Below, piece after piece: positions 1 to 9,125 of a stretch of 64,000 nucleotides of DNA (position 1 is its first letter; every line of letters starts with the position of its first letter). Under the pieces are notes generated by a model, which was not told the origin of the DNA, did not search any database, and worked only from the letters and a program-made list of their open reading frames with translations. A program made the position numbers and the translations under genes. Source of the DNA: Phenylobacterium sp. (GTDB lineage Bacteria; Pseudomonadota; Alphaproteobacteria; Caulobacterales; Caulobacteraceae). The stretch covers positions 62,001 through 126,000 of the forward strand of contig NZ_PNLB01000014.1 of assembly GCF_013822795.1 (NCBI RefSeq), given 5' to 3'.

Positions 1-481
1 CGGCCAGGTCGGCGAGGGACCCGCCGCCCTGTGCGATCACCCCGCGCGCGTCGAGCAGCACCACCGAGGCCAGGGTCGTGCGGACCGTCTGGTCGATCAT
101 CGGCTCCAGCCGCGCCGCGGTCTGCACCGCCGCCGCGTCGGGCGGGCCGCTCGGCGCCGGGGCCGGCCGCTCGGGCAGCAGCGGCGAGGCTTGCAGGTCG
201 ATGGTGCTGGGTTCGGGCGCGTATCGGCCCTCTTCCCGCGTATCTACGACGACCGGCGGCGGCGCGCCGGGCCAGGCGACCGCCGCCGCCGCCGCGATCG
301 CCGCGCCCTGGGCCACCAGCTCGGCCTCGGTCTGGCGCACCAGGGTGTTCTCGTAGACCCGCAGGAAGATCGCGCTCAGCCCCGGCATCGCCGCCGCGAA
401 GAACAGCACCGCGAACAGGATCACCCGCAGCCGCAGCCGCGGCCAGCGGCGCTTCAGGAAGGCCTTGGCGGCGCCGATCAC
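1..481 (-). CDS. Sensor histidine kinase, N-terminal part (runs off window)
   Basis: Partial gene; only the first 160 or so codons lie in the window and the rest continues beyond position 1. A GTG start overlaps the response regulator stop by four bases (GTGA at 481-478), so the two are translationally coupled. The translation begins with a basic stretch, then a membrane segment (residues about 19-40, rich in Leu, Phe, Ala) and an extracytoplasmic region with a Pro/Ala-rich stretch. This is the layout of a membrane sensor kinase, but the kinase core is outside the window, so the assignment rests on the first membrane segment and on the adjacent OmpR-type regulator. It is probably the cognate kinase of that regulator. 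The signal sensed is unknown. Confidence 0.75.
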   Translation of the reverse strand, partial: MIGAAKAFLKRRWPRLRLRVILFAVLFFAAAMPGLSAIFLRVYENTLVRQTEAELVAQGAAIAAAAAVAWPGAPPPVVVDTREEGRYAPEPSTIDLQASPLLPERPAPAPSGPPDAAAVQTAARLEPMIDQTVRTTLASVVLLDARGVIAQGGGSLADLA

Positions 482-1191
482 GCGTCCTGGCCCAGGCAGG
501 CGCCCAGCCGGTAGCCGACCCCCGATCGCGTCTCGATCACGTCGTGCGCGCCCAGCGCCGCGAACTTGCCGCGCAGATTGCGCACATGGCTGTCGACCGT
601 GCGGTCGGTGATCGCAAAGCCAGGCCCGCGCAGCCGGTCGATGATGGCGTCGCGCGTGAACACCTTGGCCGGCGCCGCGGCCAGGGTCCGCAGGATGCCG
701 AATTCCGTGACCGTCAGCGCCAGCGGCTGTCCGTCCCAATGCGCCAGCCAGGCGTCGGGATCGAGGCTCAGCCGCCCGCGCGCGACCTGGTCCGCGCCGC
801 CCGCCGCAACGGCCGCCGCCGGGCGCGACCGGCGCAGGATCGCGGTCACCCGCGCCACCACCTCGCGCGGGCTGAACGGCTTGACCACGTAGTCGTCGGC
901 TCCGAGTTCGATGCCCAGTACCCGGTCGATCTCCTCGTCGCGCGACGACAGGATCAGGATCGGCAGCTCGCCCTTGGCCCGCAGCTGGCGGCAGACGTCC
1001 AGCCCGTTCAGTCGCGGCATGTTGAGGTCCAGCACCAGCAGGTCGGGCGCGGCGGATTGCGCCCGCTCCAACGCCGCCTCGCCGTCCTCGGCCTCGACCA
1101 CCTCGTAGCCGGCCTTCTCCAGCGCGAAGGCCAGCAGCTGGCGGATGTGCGGGTCGTCGTCGGCGATCAGGATCTTGGCCATGAGCGTCAT
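478..1191 (-). CDS. OmpR/PhoB-family response regulator
   Basis: Two-domain DNA-binding response regulator of about 235 residues. Numbered from the second Met (ATG at 1182), the receiver domain has the acidic pocket D8-D10, phospho-acceptor D52 in LVLDLNMP and K101 in VVKPF. A winged-helix effector domain follows, with the signature TDRTVDSHVRNLRGK. Start choice: an upstream ATG at 1191 (MTLMAKIL) overlaps the stop of the membrane-protein gene as ATGA and is preferred for coupling; 1182 is the alternative. The downstream kinase start overlaps this stop as GTGA. It presumably receives phosphate from that kinase; targets cannot be read from the sequence. Confidence 0.93.
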   Translation of the reverse strand: MTLMAKILIADDDPHIRQLLAFALEKAGYEVVEAEDGEAALERAQSAAPDLLVLDLNMPRLNGLDVCRQLRAKGELPILILSSRDEEIDRVLGIELGADDYVVKPFSPREVVARVTAILRRSRPAAAVAAGGADQVARGRLSLDPDAWLAHWDGQPLALTVTEFGILRTLAAAPAKVFTRDAIIDRLRGPGFAITDRTVDSHVRNLRGKFAALGAHDVIETRSGVGYRLGACLGQDA

Positions 1192-2624
1192 GATCCGGCT
1201 TCGATGGGCCCCGTCAATGCGGCCGCCGCATCCAGCCGCCGCTGCCCGCGCCAGGTCCAGGTACGCCAGTGCATCTGACGCACCGCCAGCTCGGCCTGCG
1301 TCCGGCGCTGCGCCGCCTGAACCTGGGCCGCCACGCCGGGCGGCAGCGGTCGGCGCGAGAGCTCGGTCAGCGGGACCAGCGCCGCCGGGCCCAGCTCGCG
1401 CAGATACGCGACGTCCAGGCTCGGACCACGCGGATCGCCGGTCGCCTCGCGCGCATGGCGCACGTTCCAGCTCGCCGCCACGGCGCCGATGTCGGCGATC
1501 GCCACGCCAGTCAGCACCACCGCCAGCGCCGCCGCATTGGCCCCGATCAGCCAGCTCGCGCTCTTCTCCCGCACCAGCCGCACGCAGATCAGCACCAGTC
1601 CCAGCCCGACCAGCGCCATCCAGATCAGCGCCGAGATCCGCAGCTGGGTCAGACCATAGGCCTCGACATAGTCGATCGTCCGCAGCGCGCTGGAGGCCAC
1701 CAGCAGCAAGTTCTGACCGACCCAGGCGATCACCAGCCAGCGCACCGCGCGGGACTGCGCCGCACCTGGCCGCAGGAAGACCAGCACGAAGCCGCCGGCC
1801 AGCAACGCGGTGACGATCAGCAGGTAGGCGCCGCGGTGCGCGTACTGCGCGAAGCTCACCCCCTCCGGCAGCGGCGCGCCGCTCCACAGGAAGGCCAGGT
1901 CGAGGGCGTTCTGCAGGGCGAACAGCGCGTTGAACACCACCAGTGAAAGGGTCACCGAGGCCGACGCCGTTCCCGGTCCGCGGCTGCGCCAGACCGGCAT
2001 GAACCGCCGACGCGCGCCGCGCGGCCGCAGCAGCGCCCAGGCGATGACCGCCATCAGCATCGAGAACAGCAGCCGCGCCAGCGAGAACGGCGGCAGCCGC
2101 CAGGCCGCCAGGCCCCGTTCGATCAACGGATTGGCCAGCACGAACAGACCCAGGAACATCGCTCCGCCGAGCACCGGCAGCGCCGAAGCGACCAACAGGC
2201 GCCTCACCGCCCCGGGCCGCCCGCCCCTCGCGGCGGCCCGGCGGATGTCGAGCACAGGGGCCGGAACCGACATCAAGCCGGCCCGCAGCAGCCGCAGCGC
2301 CCAGTCGCCGACGTCGCTGCGCGCATCGGTCCGCGGCGATAGCACCGCCACGCCCAGGGCCAACGCCGCCAGCGTCCAGGCGATCACCCCCGGCCGATCG
2401 ATCAGCAGCAGGCAGAAGCCTGCCGCGACGCCAAACGCCGCCTGCGCACGGCGCTCGCGCCACGTCTCCGGATGAGCGGCCAGCGCCACGGCCAGGGCCG
2501 CGAGCATGAAGAGGCCGAGATTGGCCCCGACGTCATGGTCGAACAGCAGGAGGTCAGCGGCCGCGACCAGGCCGAGCGCCAGCGCCGACTTGGTTCGAAA
2601 CGAGGATCGCCAGCGGGCGGTCAT
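1188..2624 (-). CDS. Polytopic membrane protein, DUF4153/DUF4173 type
   Basis: Inner-membrane protein of 478 residues with about ten or more hydrophobic segments, including [14 protein letters not shown] near the N terminus and paired helices through residues 40-400, then a soluble C-terminal tail with the pattern WNVRHA...[11 protein letters not shown] that I recall from the DUF4153/DUF4173 families. I cannot say which Pfam number fits better. The start at 2624 is preferred to the longer frame because hydrophobic sequence begins there and a GGAG lies upstream. It is the first gene of a trio with the response regulator (ATGA overlap) and sensor kinase. The context suggests a role in membrane signalling, but its function is unknown. 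Confidence 0.8.
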   Translation of the reverse strand: MTARWRSSFRTKSALALGLVAAADLLLFDHDVGANLGLFMLAALAVALAAHPETWRERRAQAAFGVAAGFCLLLIDRPGVIAWTLAALALGVAVLSPRTDARSDVGDWALRLLRAGLMSVPAPVLDIRRAAARGGRPGAVRRLLVASALPVLGGAMFLGLFVLANPLIERGLAAWRLPPFSLARLLFSMLMAVIAWALLRPRGARRRFMPVWRSRGPGTASASVTLSLVVFNALFALQNALDLAFLWSGAPLPEGVSFAQYAHRGAYLLIVTALLAGGFVLVFLRPGAAQSRAVRWLVIAWVGQNLLLVASSALRTIDYVEAYGLTQLRISALIWMALVGLGLVLICVRLVREKSASWLIGANAAALAVVLTGVAIADIGAVAASWNVRHAREATGDPRGPSLDVAYLRELGPAALVPLTELSRRPLPPGVAAQVQAAQRRTQAELAVRQMHWRTWTWRGQRRLDAAAALTGPIEAGS

Positions 2625-2803
2625 GCGAGGAGCTCCGGTTGCAGGAGCGCCAGCTATCGCCGGCTCGCTTCCAGCCCTGCGGGAGCGCCTGTCCACGGCG
2701 CGAGGCGTTGCCGTGCAGAAGCCGTGCAGGCTGGCGCCTTGACCGCGACCGCCAGGACGGGAGACTAGCGCGCCTCAAGTTTCGTCGCGTCGGAGACCTC
2801 CCC

Positions 2804-3574
2804 CTGTCCAGTCCCATCGACATCGCCGTGGCCGGCGCGCTCGGCCGCATGGGCCAGGCCGTCAGCGCCGTGGTCTCCGACCGCCAGGACGTTCGTCTCG
2901 CCGCCCGCTTCGATCGCCCCGGCGTCGAGGGCGAGGGCCTCATGCCGCTCGACCAGGCGCTGGCCGCCGCTCAGGTCGTCATCGACTTCACCACCCCGGC
3001 CGCCTCGGTGGCCCTGGCCCAGGCCGCCGCCGCGCGCGGCGCGCCGGCCCTGGTCATCGGCTCCACCGGCGCCTCGCCCGAACAGATCGAGGCCATCGAG
3101 GCGGCGGCCAAGTCCATCCCGATCGTGTTCGCCGGCAACTACTCGCTGGGGGTCAACATGCTGATGGGTCTGGTCGCCCAGGCCGCCAAGGCGCTGCACG
3201 CCGACGCCTACGACATCGAGGTCACCGAGAGCCACCACAAGCGCAAGGTCGACGCCCCGTCCGGCACCGCCCTGATGCTGGGCGAGGCCGCCGCCCGCGG
3301 CCGTCAGGTCGCCCTGGCCGACGTCGCCCAGCGGGTGCGCGACGGCATCACCGGACCGCGGCCGGCCGGCGAGATCGGCTTCTCGGTGATCCGCGGCGGC
3401 GGCATCATCGGCGAGCATTCGGTGATCTTCGCGGCCGAGGACGAGATCCTGACCCTCAGCCACTCGGCCCGCGACCGCGGCCTGTTCGCCCGCGGCGCGG
3501 TCGAGGCGGCCCGCTGGGTCGCCAGTCAGCCGCCCGGCCTCTACGACATGCAGGACGTCCTGGGGCTGAAGTGA
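2804..3574 (+). CDS. dapB: 4-hydroxy-tetrahydrodipicolinate reductase
   Basis: NAD(P)H-dependent reductase of the diaminopimelate/lysine pathway, cytosolic tetramer in the family. Seen here: nucleotide-binding GxxGxMG (G11-A-L-G14-R-M-G17), GNYSLGVNM, and the catalytic [15 protein letters not shown], where H144 and K148 are the expected acid and substrate-binding lysine. Start: no ATG, GTG or TTG fits. The only upstream in-frame ATG (2639) would add about 55 unrelated Arg/Pro-rich residues, and GTG codons inside the Rossmann strand would cut it. A CTG at 2804, eight bases after a GGAG, gives 256 residues, the normal family length. The start therefore remains uncertain. The stop overlaps the start of the amidase gene (TGATG), so the two are probably co-translated. 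Confidence 0.93.
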   Translation: MSSPIDIAVAGALGRMGQAVSAVVSDRQDVRLAARFDRPGVEGEGLMPLDQALAAAQVVIDFTTPAASVALAQAAAARGAPALVIGSTGASPEQIEAIEAAAKSIPIVFAGNYSLGVNMLMGLVAQAAKALHADAYDIEVTESHHKRKVDAPSGTALMLGEAAARGRQVALADVAQRVRDGITGPRPAGEIGFSVIRGGGIIGEHSVIFAAEDEILTLSHSARDRGLFARGAVEAARWVASQPPGLYDMQDVLGLK

Positions 3575-5001
3575 TGGCCGACCTCCTCGCCCGCGACGCC
3601 ACCGGTCAACTGTCGGCGCTGAGGGCCAAGGAGGTCTCCGCCGTCGAGCTCTTGAAGCTCTCGCTGGCCCGGCACGAGCAGACCCACGCCCGGCTCAACG
3701 CCGTGGTCGCCGCCGACCTCGAGCGCGCCATCGACTTCGCCAAGGCGGCCGACGACCTGCGGGCCAAGGGCGCAGGCGGGCCGCTCACCGGCCTGCCGAT
3801 GACCATCAAGGACACCTTCGACGTGATCGGCATGGCCGCCTCGTCGGGGATCGAAACGCTGCGCCGGCGCAAGCCCGACGACGCCGCCGTGGTCGCCGCC
3901 GCCCGCCAGGCCGGAGCGGTGATCTGGGGCAAGACCAACGTGCCGGTGATGGCCGCCGACTGGCAGTCGTTCAATCCGCTGTACGGCGCCACCAACAATC
4001 CCTGGGACCTGAGCCGCGTCCCCGGCGGCTCGTCGGGCGGGGCGGCCGCGGCGCTGGCCGCCGGCGTCACCGCCCTGGAGATCGGCTCGGACATCGGCGG
4101 CTCGCTGCGGGTGCCGGCGAGCTTCTGCGGCGTCTTCTCGCACAAGCCGACCTGGGGCCTGGTCTCCCAGGTCGGGCACGTCCCGCCAGCCCCCGGAACC
4201 CACGCCGAGCGCGACCTCAACGTCGTCGGGCCCATGGCCCGCTCGGCCCGCGACCTGCGGCTGCTGCTCTCGATCCTGGCCGAGGGCGTGCCGGCCAAGG
4301 CCGAGCTCGCCGACCTCAAGACCCTCAAGCTCGGTCTCTGGCTGGACGGCTTCCCGCTCGATCCGGAGGTCCGCGCCGTGCTCGAAGGCCTCACCGGGCG
4401 GCTGCGCGCCGCCGGGGTCGAGGTGCGGCCGATCTCGGCGCCCGTGGCCCTCGACCAGTTGATGGACGCCTATCGCGTGCTGCTCGGCTCGCTGGTCGCC
4501 ACCGACATGCCGGCCAAGGCCCAGATCGCCATGCGCCGCATGCGCGGGCCGGCCGCCGTCGCCCTGGGGCTGGGCGCACGCCGCGAGTCCTGGGCCGGCC
4601 TGACCCGCGCCTATACCGCCAGCCACGCCGAATGGATCGCCGCCGACGAGGCCCGGGCCCGCCTGCGCAGCACGATGTCTGAGACGTTCGAGGCCTTCGA
4701 CGCCATCCTCGCCCCGGTGGCGCCGACCGTCGCCTTCCCGCACAACCACCGGCCGTTCGCCAGCCGCAAGCTCAAGACGACCGACGGCGCGACCATTCCC
4801 TATCCGGCGATGCTCAACTGGATCGCGCTGGCCACCGCCTGCCACCTGCCGGTGACCACCATCCCCGCAGGCCTGGCCGCCAGCGGCCTGCCGGTCGGGG
4901 CCCAGATCATCGGCCCTCACGGCGCCGACTCCCGCACCCTGTCCATCGCCCAGGCCATCGACGAGTCTCTCGGCGGCTACGTCGCCCCGCCGCCGGCCTG
5001 A
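3574..5001 (+). CDS. Amidase (amidase-signature family)
   Basis: Amidase-signature hydrolase of 475 residues, cytosolic, no signal peptide. The Ser-cisSer-Lys machinery is visible: K79 in TIKDTFD, the GGSSGG loop with S153/S154, and the nucleophile S177 in GSDIGGSLR. The family includes GatA, nicotinamidase-like and aryl-amide hydrolases. No gatB or gatC is adjacent, so a tRNA amidotransferase role is unlikely; the substrate cannot be predicted. GTG at 3571 and ATG at 3574 are both possible starts; the ATG overlaps the dapB stop, which suggests coupled translation with lysine biosynthesis but gives no pathway link. Confidence 0.9.
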   Translation: MADLLARDATGQLSALRAKEVSAVELLKLSLARHEQTHARLNAVVAADLERAIDFAKAADDLRAKGAGGPLTGLPMTIKDTFDVIGMAASSGIETLRRRKPDDAAVVAAARQAGAVIWGKTNVPVMAADWQSFNPLYGATNNPWDLSRVPGGSSGGAAAALAAGVTALEIGSDIGGSLRVPASFCGVFSHKPTWGLVSQVGHVPPAPGTHAERDLNVVGPMARSARDLRLLLSILAEGVPAKAELADLKTLKLGLWLDGFPLDPEVRAVLEGLTGRLRAAGVEVRPISAPVALDQLMDAYRVLLGSLVATDMPAKAQIAMRRMRGPAAVALGLGARRESWAGLTRAYTASHAEWIAADEARARLRSTMSETFEAFDAILAPVAPTVAFPHNHRPFASRKLKTTDGATIPYPAMLNWIALATACHLPVTTIPAGLAASGLPVGAQIIGPHGADSRTLSIAQAIDESLGGYVAPPPA

Positions 5002-5016
5002 GGCTCCGCAACCCTT

Positions 5017-5039
5017 GCATGTACGCCCGCGGCATGTAC
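5017..5039 (+). repeat. Direct repeat GCATGTAC x2 upstream of the first S9 peptidase
   Basis: GCATGTAC occurs at 5017-5024 and again at 5032-5039, fifteen bases apart, in the 69-base gap between the amidase stop and the TTG start of the S9 gene. A same-face-of-helix spacing would need 10-11 or 21, so a dimeric activator site is only a guess. No repeat partner is seen upstream of the second S9 gene. Confidence 0.3.
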
Positions 5040-5070
5040 CCTTGTCGCGGGCATTCCGGGGGGAAGTGTT

Positions 5071-6999
5071 TTGCAGCGTAGAGTTCTGGCGGCCGCCATG
5101 TGGGCGGGCGTCCTTGGTTTTGTCGGCTCGGCGCAGGCCGCGCCGCCGCCCGCGTCCGCCTACGGCCGGTTCCCCGCCGTCGCCGACGCCGCGATCTCCC
5201 CCGACGGCCGCCGCATCGGGATGCTCGGCGGCCAGGACGACAAGCGCTTCGTCTCCATCGCCACCATCGACGAGCCGAACGTTCCGGTCCTGCCGCTGGG
5301 CGCAGGCGAAGGCCTGGGCCTCTTCTGGGCCGGCGACGATCACCTGCTGGTGCGGACGGCCTTCTGGTTCTCACCTCGGCCCAAGGAGATGCATCGCTTC
5401 GAGCGCCACATCTCCATCACGCCCGAGGCCAAGCTCGCCACGCGCCTGCTGGAGAACGAGACCTATTCCCAGCACTTCTACAATCAGCCGATCATGGTTG
5501 CGCCGCAGGACGGCTCGGGCCGGATCGTCCTGCGTGGCGGCGCCAACGGCGGCAACGAGGGCACGGTGATGGCGCTCTGGCGCGTCGATCCGGCCACAGG
5601 GCTCGGCGAGACGCTCGCCAAGGGTGCGGCGACCACCCGAAACTTCAGCGTCGATGCGACCGGCGCGGCGCGCGTGCGCCACGACTACGACACCAACCGC
5701 ATCACCGATGTCGAAGCCATCCATCTCTCGCGGCCGGGCCAGGGCGCGGCGCTCTGGACGCGGTTCTGGTCGACCAAGCTCGGCGGCCGCGAACGCTACC
5801 TCGGCTACTCGGCGCCCGAGGACGCGGTCTATCTGTTCCTCGAAACCGGCGCCATCGTCCGCAAGCCCACGAGCGGCGGCGACATCGAGGTCGTCGATCG
5901 CCCCTCGCCCGACACCTCGCCCTACATGCTGTGGGACCACATGCGGGCCTCTCCCCTGGCCATCGTCAGCGGGGGCGGGGCGACCGAGAACTACAAGTGG
6001 CTCGACCCCGAACTCGGCGGCGTCCACGCCTCGCTGAGCAAGATCTTCAAGGGCAAGGAAGTCTGGCTGATCGACTGGTCGGCCGACCGCACCCGCGTCC
6101 TGTTCAACGTTAGTTCGCGAACCTCGCCGGACGCGGTCTATCTTTATGACCGCGGCCGCAAGGAAGTGTCCCTGCTCGGCGAGGACTATCCCGAGCTCAA
6201 GGCCGCGCCGGTCGCCCTGGGCCGCTGGCTGACCTTCAAGGCCCGCGACGGCAAGGACATTCAGGCCTATCTCACCCTGCCCCCGAACGCCGCGCCGGGC
6301 TCCAAGCCGCCGCTGGTGGTGATGGCCGGCGAGGCGCCCGGGGTCAACAGCCGCGCCGACTTCGACTACATGGCCCAATTCCTGGCCAGCCGCGGCTACG
6401 CCGTGCTGCAGCCCTACCACCGCGGCCTCTGGGGCTTCGGCGACGAGTTCTACGAAGCCGGCTTCGGCGAGTGGGGCGGCAAGATGCAGACCGACCTGAT
6501 CGACGCCGTCGCGGCGGTGTCGGGCGAGGTCGACGCGCGCCGGCCCTGCATCGTCGGCCACGACTTCGGCGGCTACACCGCCCTGACCGCCATCGCCCTG
6601 CAGCCGGACGCCTGGCGCTGCGCCGCCTCGATGGGCGGACTTTCCGACCTTGGCCTGATGATGTCCAAGCGCCGCTGGTTCTACGACTACGAGTCGCTGG
6701 CGCTCGAACGTCTGCGCGAGCGGATGGGCGGCACGGGCAAGACCAAGCTCAGCGGCGCCTCGCCGGCCCGCTTCGCCGCCCAGGTCGGCGGCCCGGTGCT
6801 GTTGATCCACGGCGACCAGGACACCGAGATCGACCCCGAGCAGTCGAAGGTCATGGCCGACGCCCTCAAGGCGGCCGGCAAGCCGGTCGAGCACATCGTG
6901 ATGAAGGACGAGGCCCACTACTTCTCGCGTGGGACCAACCGCGTGCAGATGCTGGAGGCGCTGGAGACCTTTCTGGCCAAAAGCTATCCGGCGAGCTGA
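5071..6999 (+). CDS. Secreted S9-type peptidase paralogue with Asp in place of the catalytic Ser
   Basis: Prolyl-oligopeptidase-like protein of 642 residues: signal peptide (about 1-24, ending SAQA), beta-propeller region with TISPDGRR-type repeats, and a C-terminal alpha/beta-hydrolase domain from about residue 385. Its sister gene directly downstream has CIVGASFGGY; here the nucleophile elbow reads CIVGHDFGGY, so the serine is D498. The oxyanion motif HGGP is also lost (GEAPG), while the acid D584 (HGDQD) and H616 (DEAH) remain. An Asp nucleophile in GHD(W/F)G is known from haloalkane dehalogenases and epoxide hydrolases, so this is either a non-peptidase hydrolase or a pseudoenzyme. The start is TTG, with a GGGGGGAAG ribosome site. 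Function not established. Confidence 0.85.
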   Translation: MQRRVLAAAMWAGVLGFVGSAQAAPPPASAYGRFPAVADAAISPDGRRIGMLGGQDDKRFVSIATIDEPNVPVLPLGAGEGLGLFWAGDDHLLVRTAFWFSPRPKEMHRFERHISITPEAKLATRLLENETYSQHFYNQPIMVAPQDGSGRIVLRGGANGGNEGTVMALWRVDPATGLGETLAKGAATTRNFSVDATGAARVRHDYDTNRITDVEAIHLSRPGQGAALWTRFWSTKLGGRERYLGYSAPEDAVYLFLETGAIVRKPTSGGDIEVVDRPSPDTSPYMLWDHMRASPLAIVSGGGATENYKWLDPELGGVHASLSKIFKGKEVWLIDWSADRTRVLFNVSSRTSPDAVYLYDRGRKEVSLLGEDYPELKAAPVALGRWLTFKARDGKDIQAYLTLPPNAAPGSKPPLVVMAGEAPGVNSRADFDYMAQFLASRGYAVLQPYHRGLWGFGDEFYEAGFGEWGGKMQTDLIDAVAAVSGEVDARRPCIVGHDFGGYTALTAIALQPDAWRCAASMGGLSDLGLMMSKRRWFYDYESLALERLRERMGGTGKTKLSGASPARFAAQVGGPVLLIHGDQDTEIDPEQSKVMADALKAAGKPVEHIVMKDEAHYFSRGTNRVQMLEALETFLAKSYPAS

Positions 7000-7030
7000 C
7001 GCGAATTCGAGGGTGCGGCGCCCCGTCTGG

Positions 7031-7058
7031 TTGCAAGACTGCGCCGTATCCATATAGA
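7031..7058 (+). promoter_or_regulatory. Candidate promoter for the second S9 peptidase
   Basis: TTGCAA (7031-7036) and TATAGA (7053-7058) are separated by 16 bases in the 109-base gap between the two S9 genes and lie 50 bases before the ATG. Resemblance to a housekeeping promoter is moderate; no start site is known. Confidence 0.3.
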
Positions 7059-7108
7059 GCCCGCTTCGGGGGACTTCGGCTCGGCCGCATCCAAGGAATA
7101 GCTCAGCC

Positions 7109-9046
7109 ATGCGTATCATTTCGGCGGTCGCGCTCGCGGCCATCGCCGGGGCGGCTCACGCGGCGCCGCCGCCCGCTTCGGCCTTTGGCCGAGTTCCGGC
7201 CGTCGCCGACACCGCCATCTCTCCGGACGGCCGCCGCGTCGCCCTGCTGGGCGGCACGTCCGAGCAGCGCTTCGTCTCGATCGCCACGATCGATGACCCC
7301 AACATGCCGGTCATCTCGCTCGGCGACGCCGAGGCGATCAGCCTGAGGTGGGCCGGCAACGACCACGTCCTGGCGCGCATGGCCTACTGGAAGTCCGACG
7401 GCCCGCGCACGGCCTACCGGTACGAGCGCAACGTCTCGATCAACACCCAGGGCCAGGCGGTCTCGCGCCTGCTCGAAAACGACGCCTTCGCGCAATACGG
7501 GCTTCAGCAGCCCGTGCTCGGCGTCGTCGCCGGCCCGCCGGCGAACGCCTTCGTCCTTGCCGTGGCTCCGATCGAGGCCAACAGCGGCATGGACACTCGC
7601 ATCAAACGCAAGGGCACCGACGGCTGGGCCCCGGCGGTCATGAAGGTCGACCCCGCCACCGGCAAGGGCGTGCGCGTCGAACGGGGCGACTCCGACACCA
7701 TCACCTGGGCGCTGAACGCCGCCGGCGAGCCGAAGGTGCGCCTGGACGTCGACGAACTGACCCACAAGTTCGAAATCTACGCTCGCTCCGGCGCCCGCGC
7801 CTGGACCCAGATCTGGCAGGGCCCCAACTACGAGAGCCGCCGCCAGTACCTGGGCTACTCGGCGCCCGAGGATGCGATCTATCTGGCGATCGGCGACCGC
7901 ATCGTCCGCAAGCCTCTGGCCGGGGGCCCCGACCAGCCGGTTGGCCAGCCGCTGAACGGGATCTCGCCCGACATGATCTGGGATCCCCATCGGGTCGCGC
8001 CGGTCGCCATCGTCGGCGGGGCCGAACGGCCAGTCTACGACTGGCTGGACACCGAACTCGGCGCGACCCACGCGGCCCTGTCCAAGGCCTTCAAGGGCAA
8101 GGAAGTCGGGCTTTGGGAGTGGTCGGCCGACCGCACGCGCTTCGTCGTCCGGGTCGCCTCGCCCCAATCCCCAGGGGCCTGGTACCTGTTCGACAAGACC
8201 CGCAAGGAGCTCTCGCCCCTGGGCGAGGAGTATCCCGACCTCAAGGACGCCGCCTTCGGCCAGACCAGCTGGATCACCTACAAGGCCCGCGACGGCCTCG
8301 AAATCCCGGCCTACCTGACCCTGCCGCCGGGCCTGGCGGCGGGCGCCAAGCCGCCGCTGATCGTGCTGCCGCACGGCGGCCCGACTGCGCGCGACGGCTA
8401 TGAGTTCGACTACATGGCCCAGTTCCTCGCCACCCGCGGCTACGCGGTGCTGCAGCCGCAGTTCCGCGGCTCCTGGGGCTTCGGCGACGCGTTCGAACAG
8501 GCAGGCGCAGGCGAGTGGGGCGGCAAGATGCAGACCGACCTGCTCGATGGGATCGCCGCCGTCGCCGACAAGGCCGATGCACGCCGGGTCTGCATCGTCG
8601 GCGCCAGCTTTGGCGGCTATGCGGCCCTGGCCGGCGCCACCATGCACCCCGAGGCCTACAAGTGCGCCGCCTCGGTGGCCGGCATTTCCGACCTCGGCCT
8701 TTGGCTGGAACAGCTGTGGCGGATCTCCGGCGACGACTCGGCCAAGATCGGCGAACTGCGCGCCACGCTCGGCGCCGCCGACAAGGGCAAGCTCAACGCC
8801 ACCTCGCCCGCCCTGCTGGTGAGCGAGACCACCGCCCCGATCCTGCTGGTCCACGGCGACCAGGACACCGTCGTCGCCCCGCAACAGTCGCAGGTTATGG
8901 CGGGCGCCCTGAAGGCGGCCGGCAAGCCCGTCGACTACGTCGTCCTGGCCGGCGAGAACCACGACATGACCCGCTCGGCCACCCGCACCCAGATGCTGCA
9001 GGCGCTGGAGACCTTCCTCGCCAAGCACCTGCCGGCGACGAACTGA
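7109..9046 (+). CDS. Secreted S9-family prolyl oligopeptidase-like peptidase
   Basis: Exported serine peptidase of 645 residues, of the dipeptidyl/acylaminoacyl peptidase type. Seen: signal peptide ending AHAAP (cleavage near residue 19), a propeller region, and the C-terminal hydrolase with oxyanion motif PHGGP, QFRGSWGFG, nucleophile S500 in GASFGG, acid D586 in HGDQD and H618 in GENH. All catalytic residues are present. It is colinear with the gene just upstream, at a constant two-residue offset for the triad, which shows a tandem duplication. It probably cleaves short peptides in the periplasm. ATG start with AAGGAA upstream. Confidence 0.92.
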   Translation: MRIISAVALAAIAGAAHAAPPPASAFGRVPAVADTAISPDGRRVALLGGTSEQRFVSIATIDDPNMPVISLGDAEAISLRWAGNDHVLARMAYWKSDGPRTAYRYERNVSINTQGQAVSRLLENDAFAQYGLQQPVLGVVAGPPANAFVLAVAPIEANSGMDTRIKRKGTDGWAPAVMKVDPATGKGVRVERGDSDTITWALNAAGEPKVRLDVDELTHKFEIYARSGARAWTQIWQGPNYESRRQYLGYSAPEDAIYLAIGDRIVRKPLAGGPDQPVGQPLNGISPDMIWDPHRVAPVAIVGGAERPVYDWLDTELGATHAALSKAFKGKEVGLWEWSADRTRFVVRVASPQSPGAWYLFDKTRKELSPLGEEYPDLKDAAFGQTSWITYKARDGLEIPAYLTLPPGLAAGAKPPLIVLPHGGPTARDGYEFDYMAQFLATRGYAVLQPQFRGSWGFGDAFEQAGAGEWGGKMQTDLLDGIAAVADKADARRVCIVGASFGGYAALAGATMHPEAYKCAASVAGISDLGLWLEQLWRISGDDSAKIGELRATLGAADKGKLNATSPALLVSETTAPILLVHGDQDTVVAPQQSQVMAGALKAAGKPVDYVVLAGENHDMTRSATRTQMLQALETFLAKHLPATN

Positions 9047-9052
9047 CCCTTC

Positions 9053-9083
9053 CCCGGCCCTCGCCCTTGAGGCGGGGGCCGGG
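9053..9083 (+). terminator. Possible terminator after the S9 peptidase pair
   Basis: A GC-only inverted repeat with CCCGGCCC (9053-9060) matching GGGCCGGG (9076-9083) lies directly after the stop codon. It lacks a T-run, so it may be a weak or Rho-assisted terminator. Confidence 0.35.
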
Positions 9084-9125
9084 CTCTGGCATTCCGCCCT
9101 CACGCACTATCGGAGGGCGAGAGCC

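Noticed and set aside
31..1278. Plus-strand open frame at the window start
   Set aside because: Antisense to the response regulator and kinase, which carry the expected motifs.
3571..5001. gatA (glutamyl-tRNA amidotransferase subunit A)
   Set aside because: The amidase signature alone is shared by many enzymes and no gatB or gatC is nearby.
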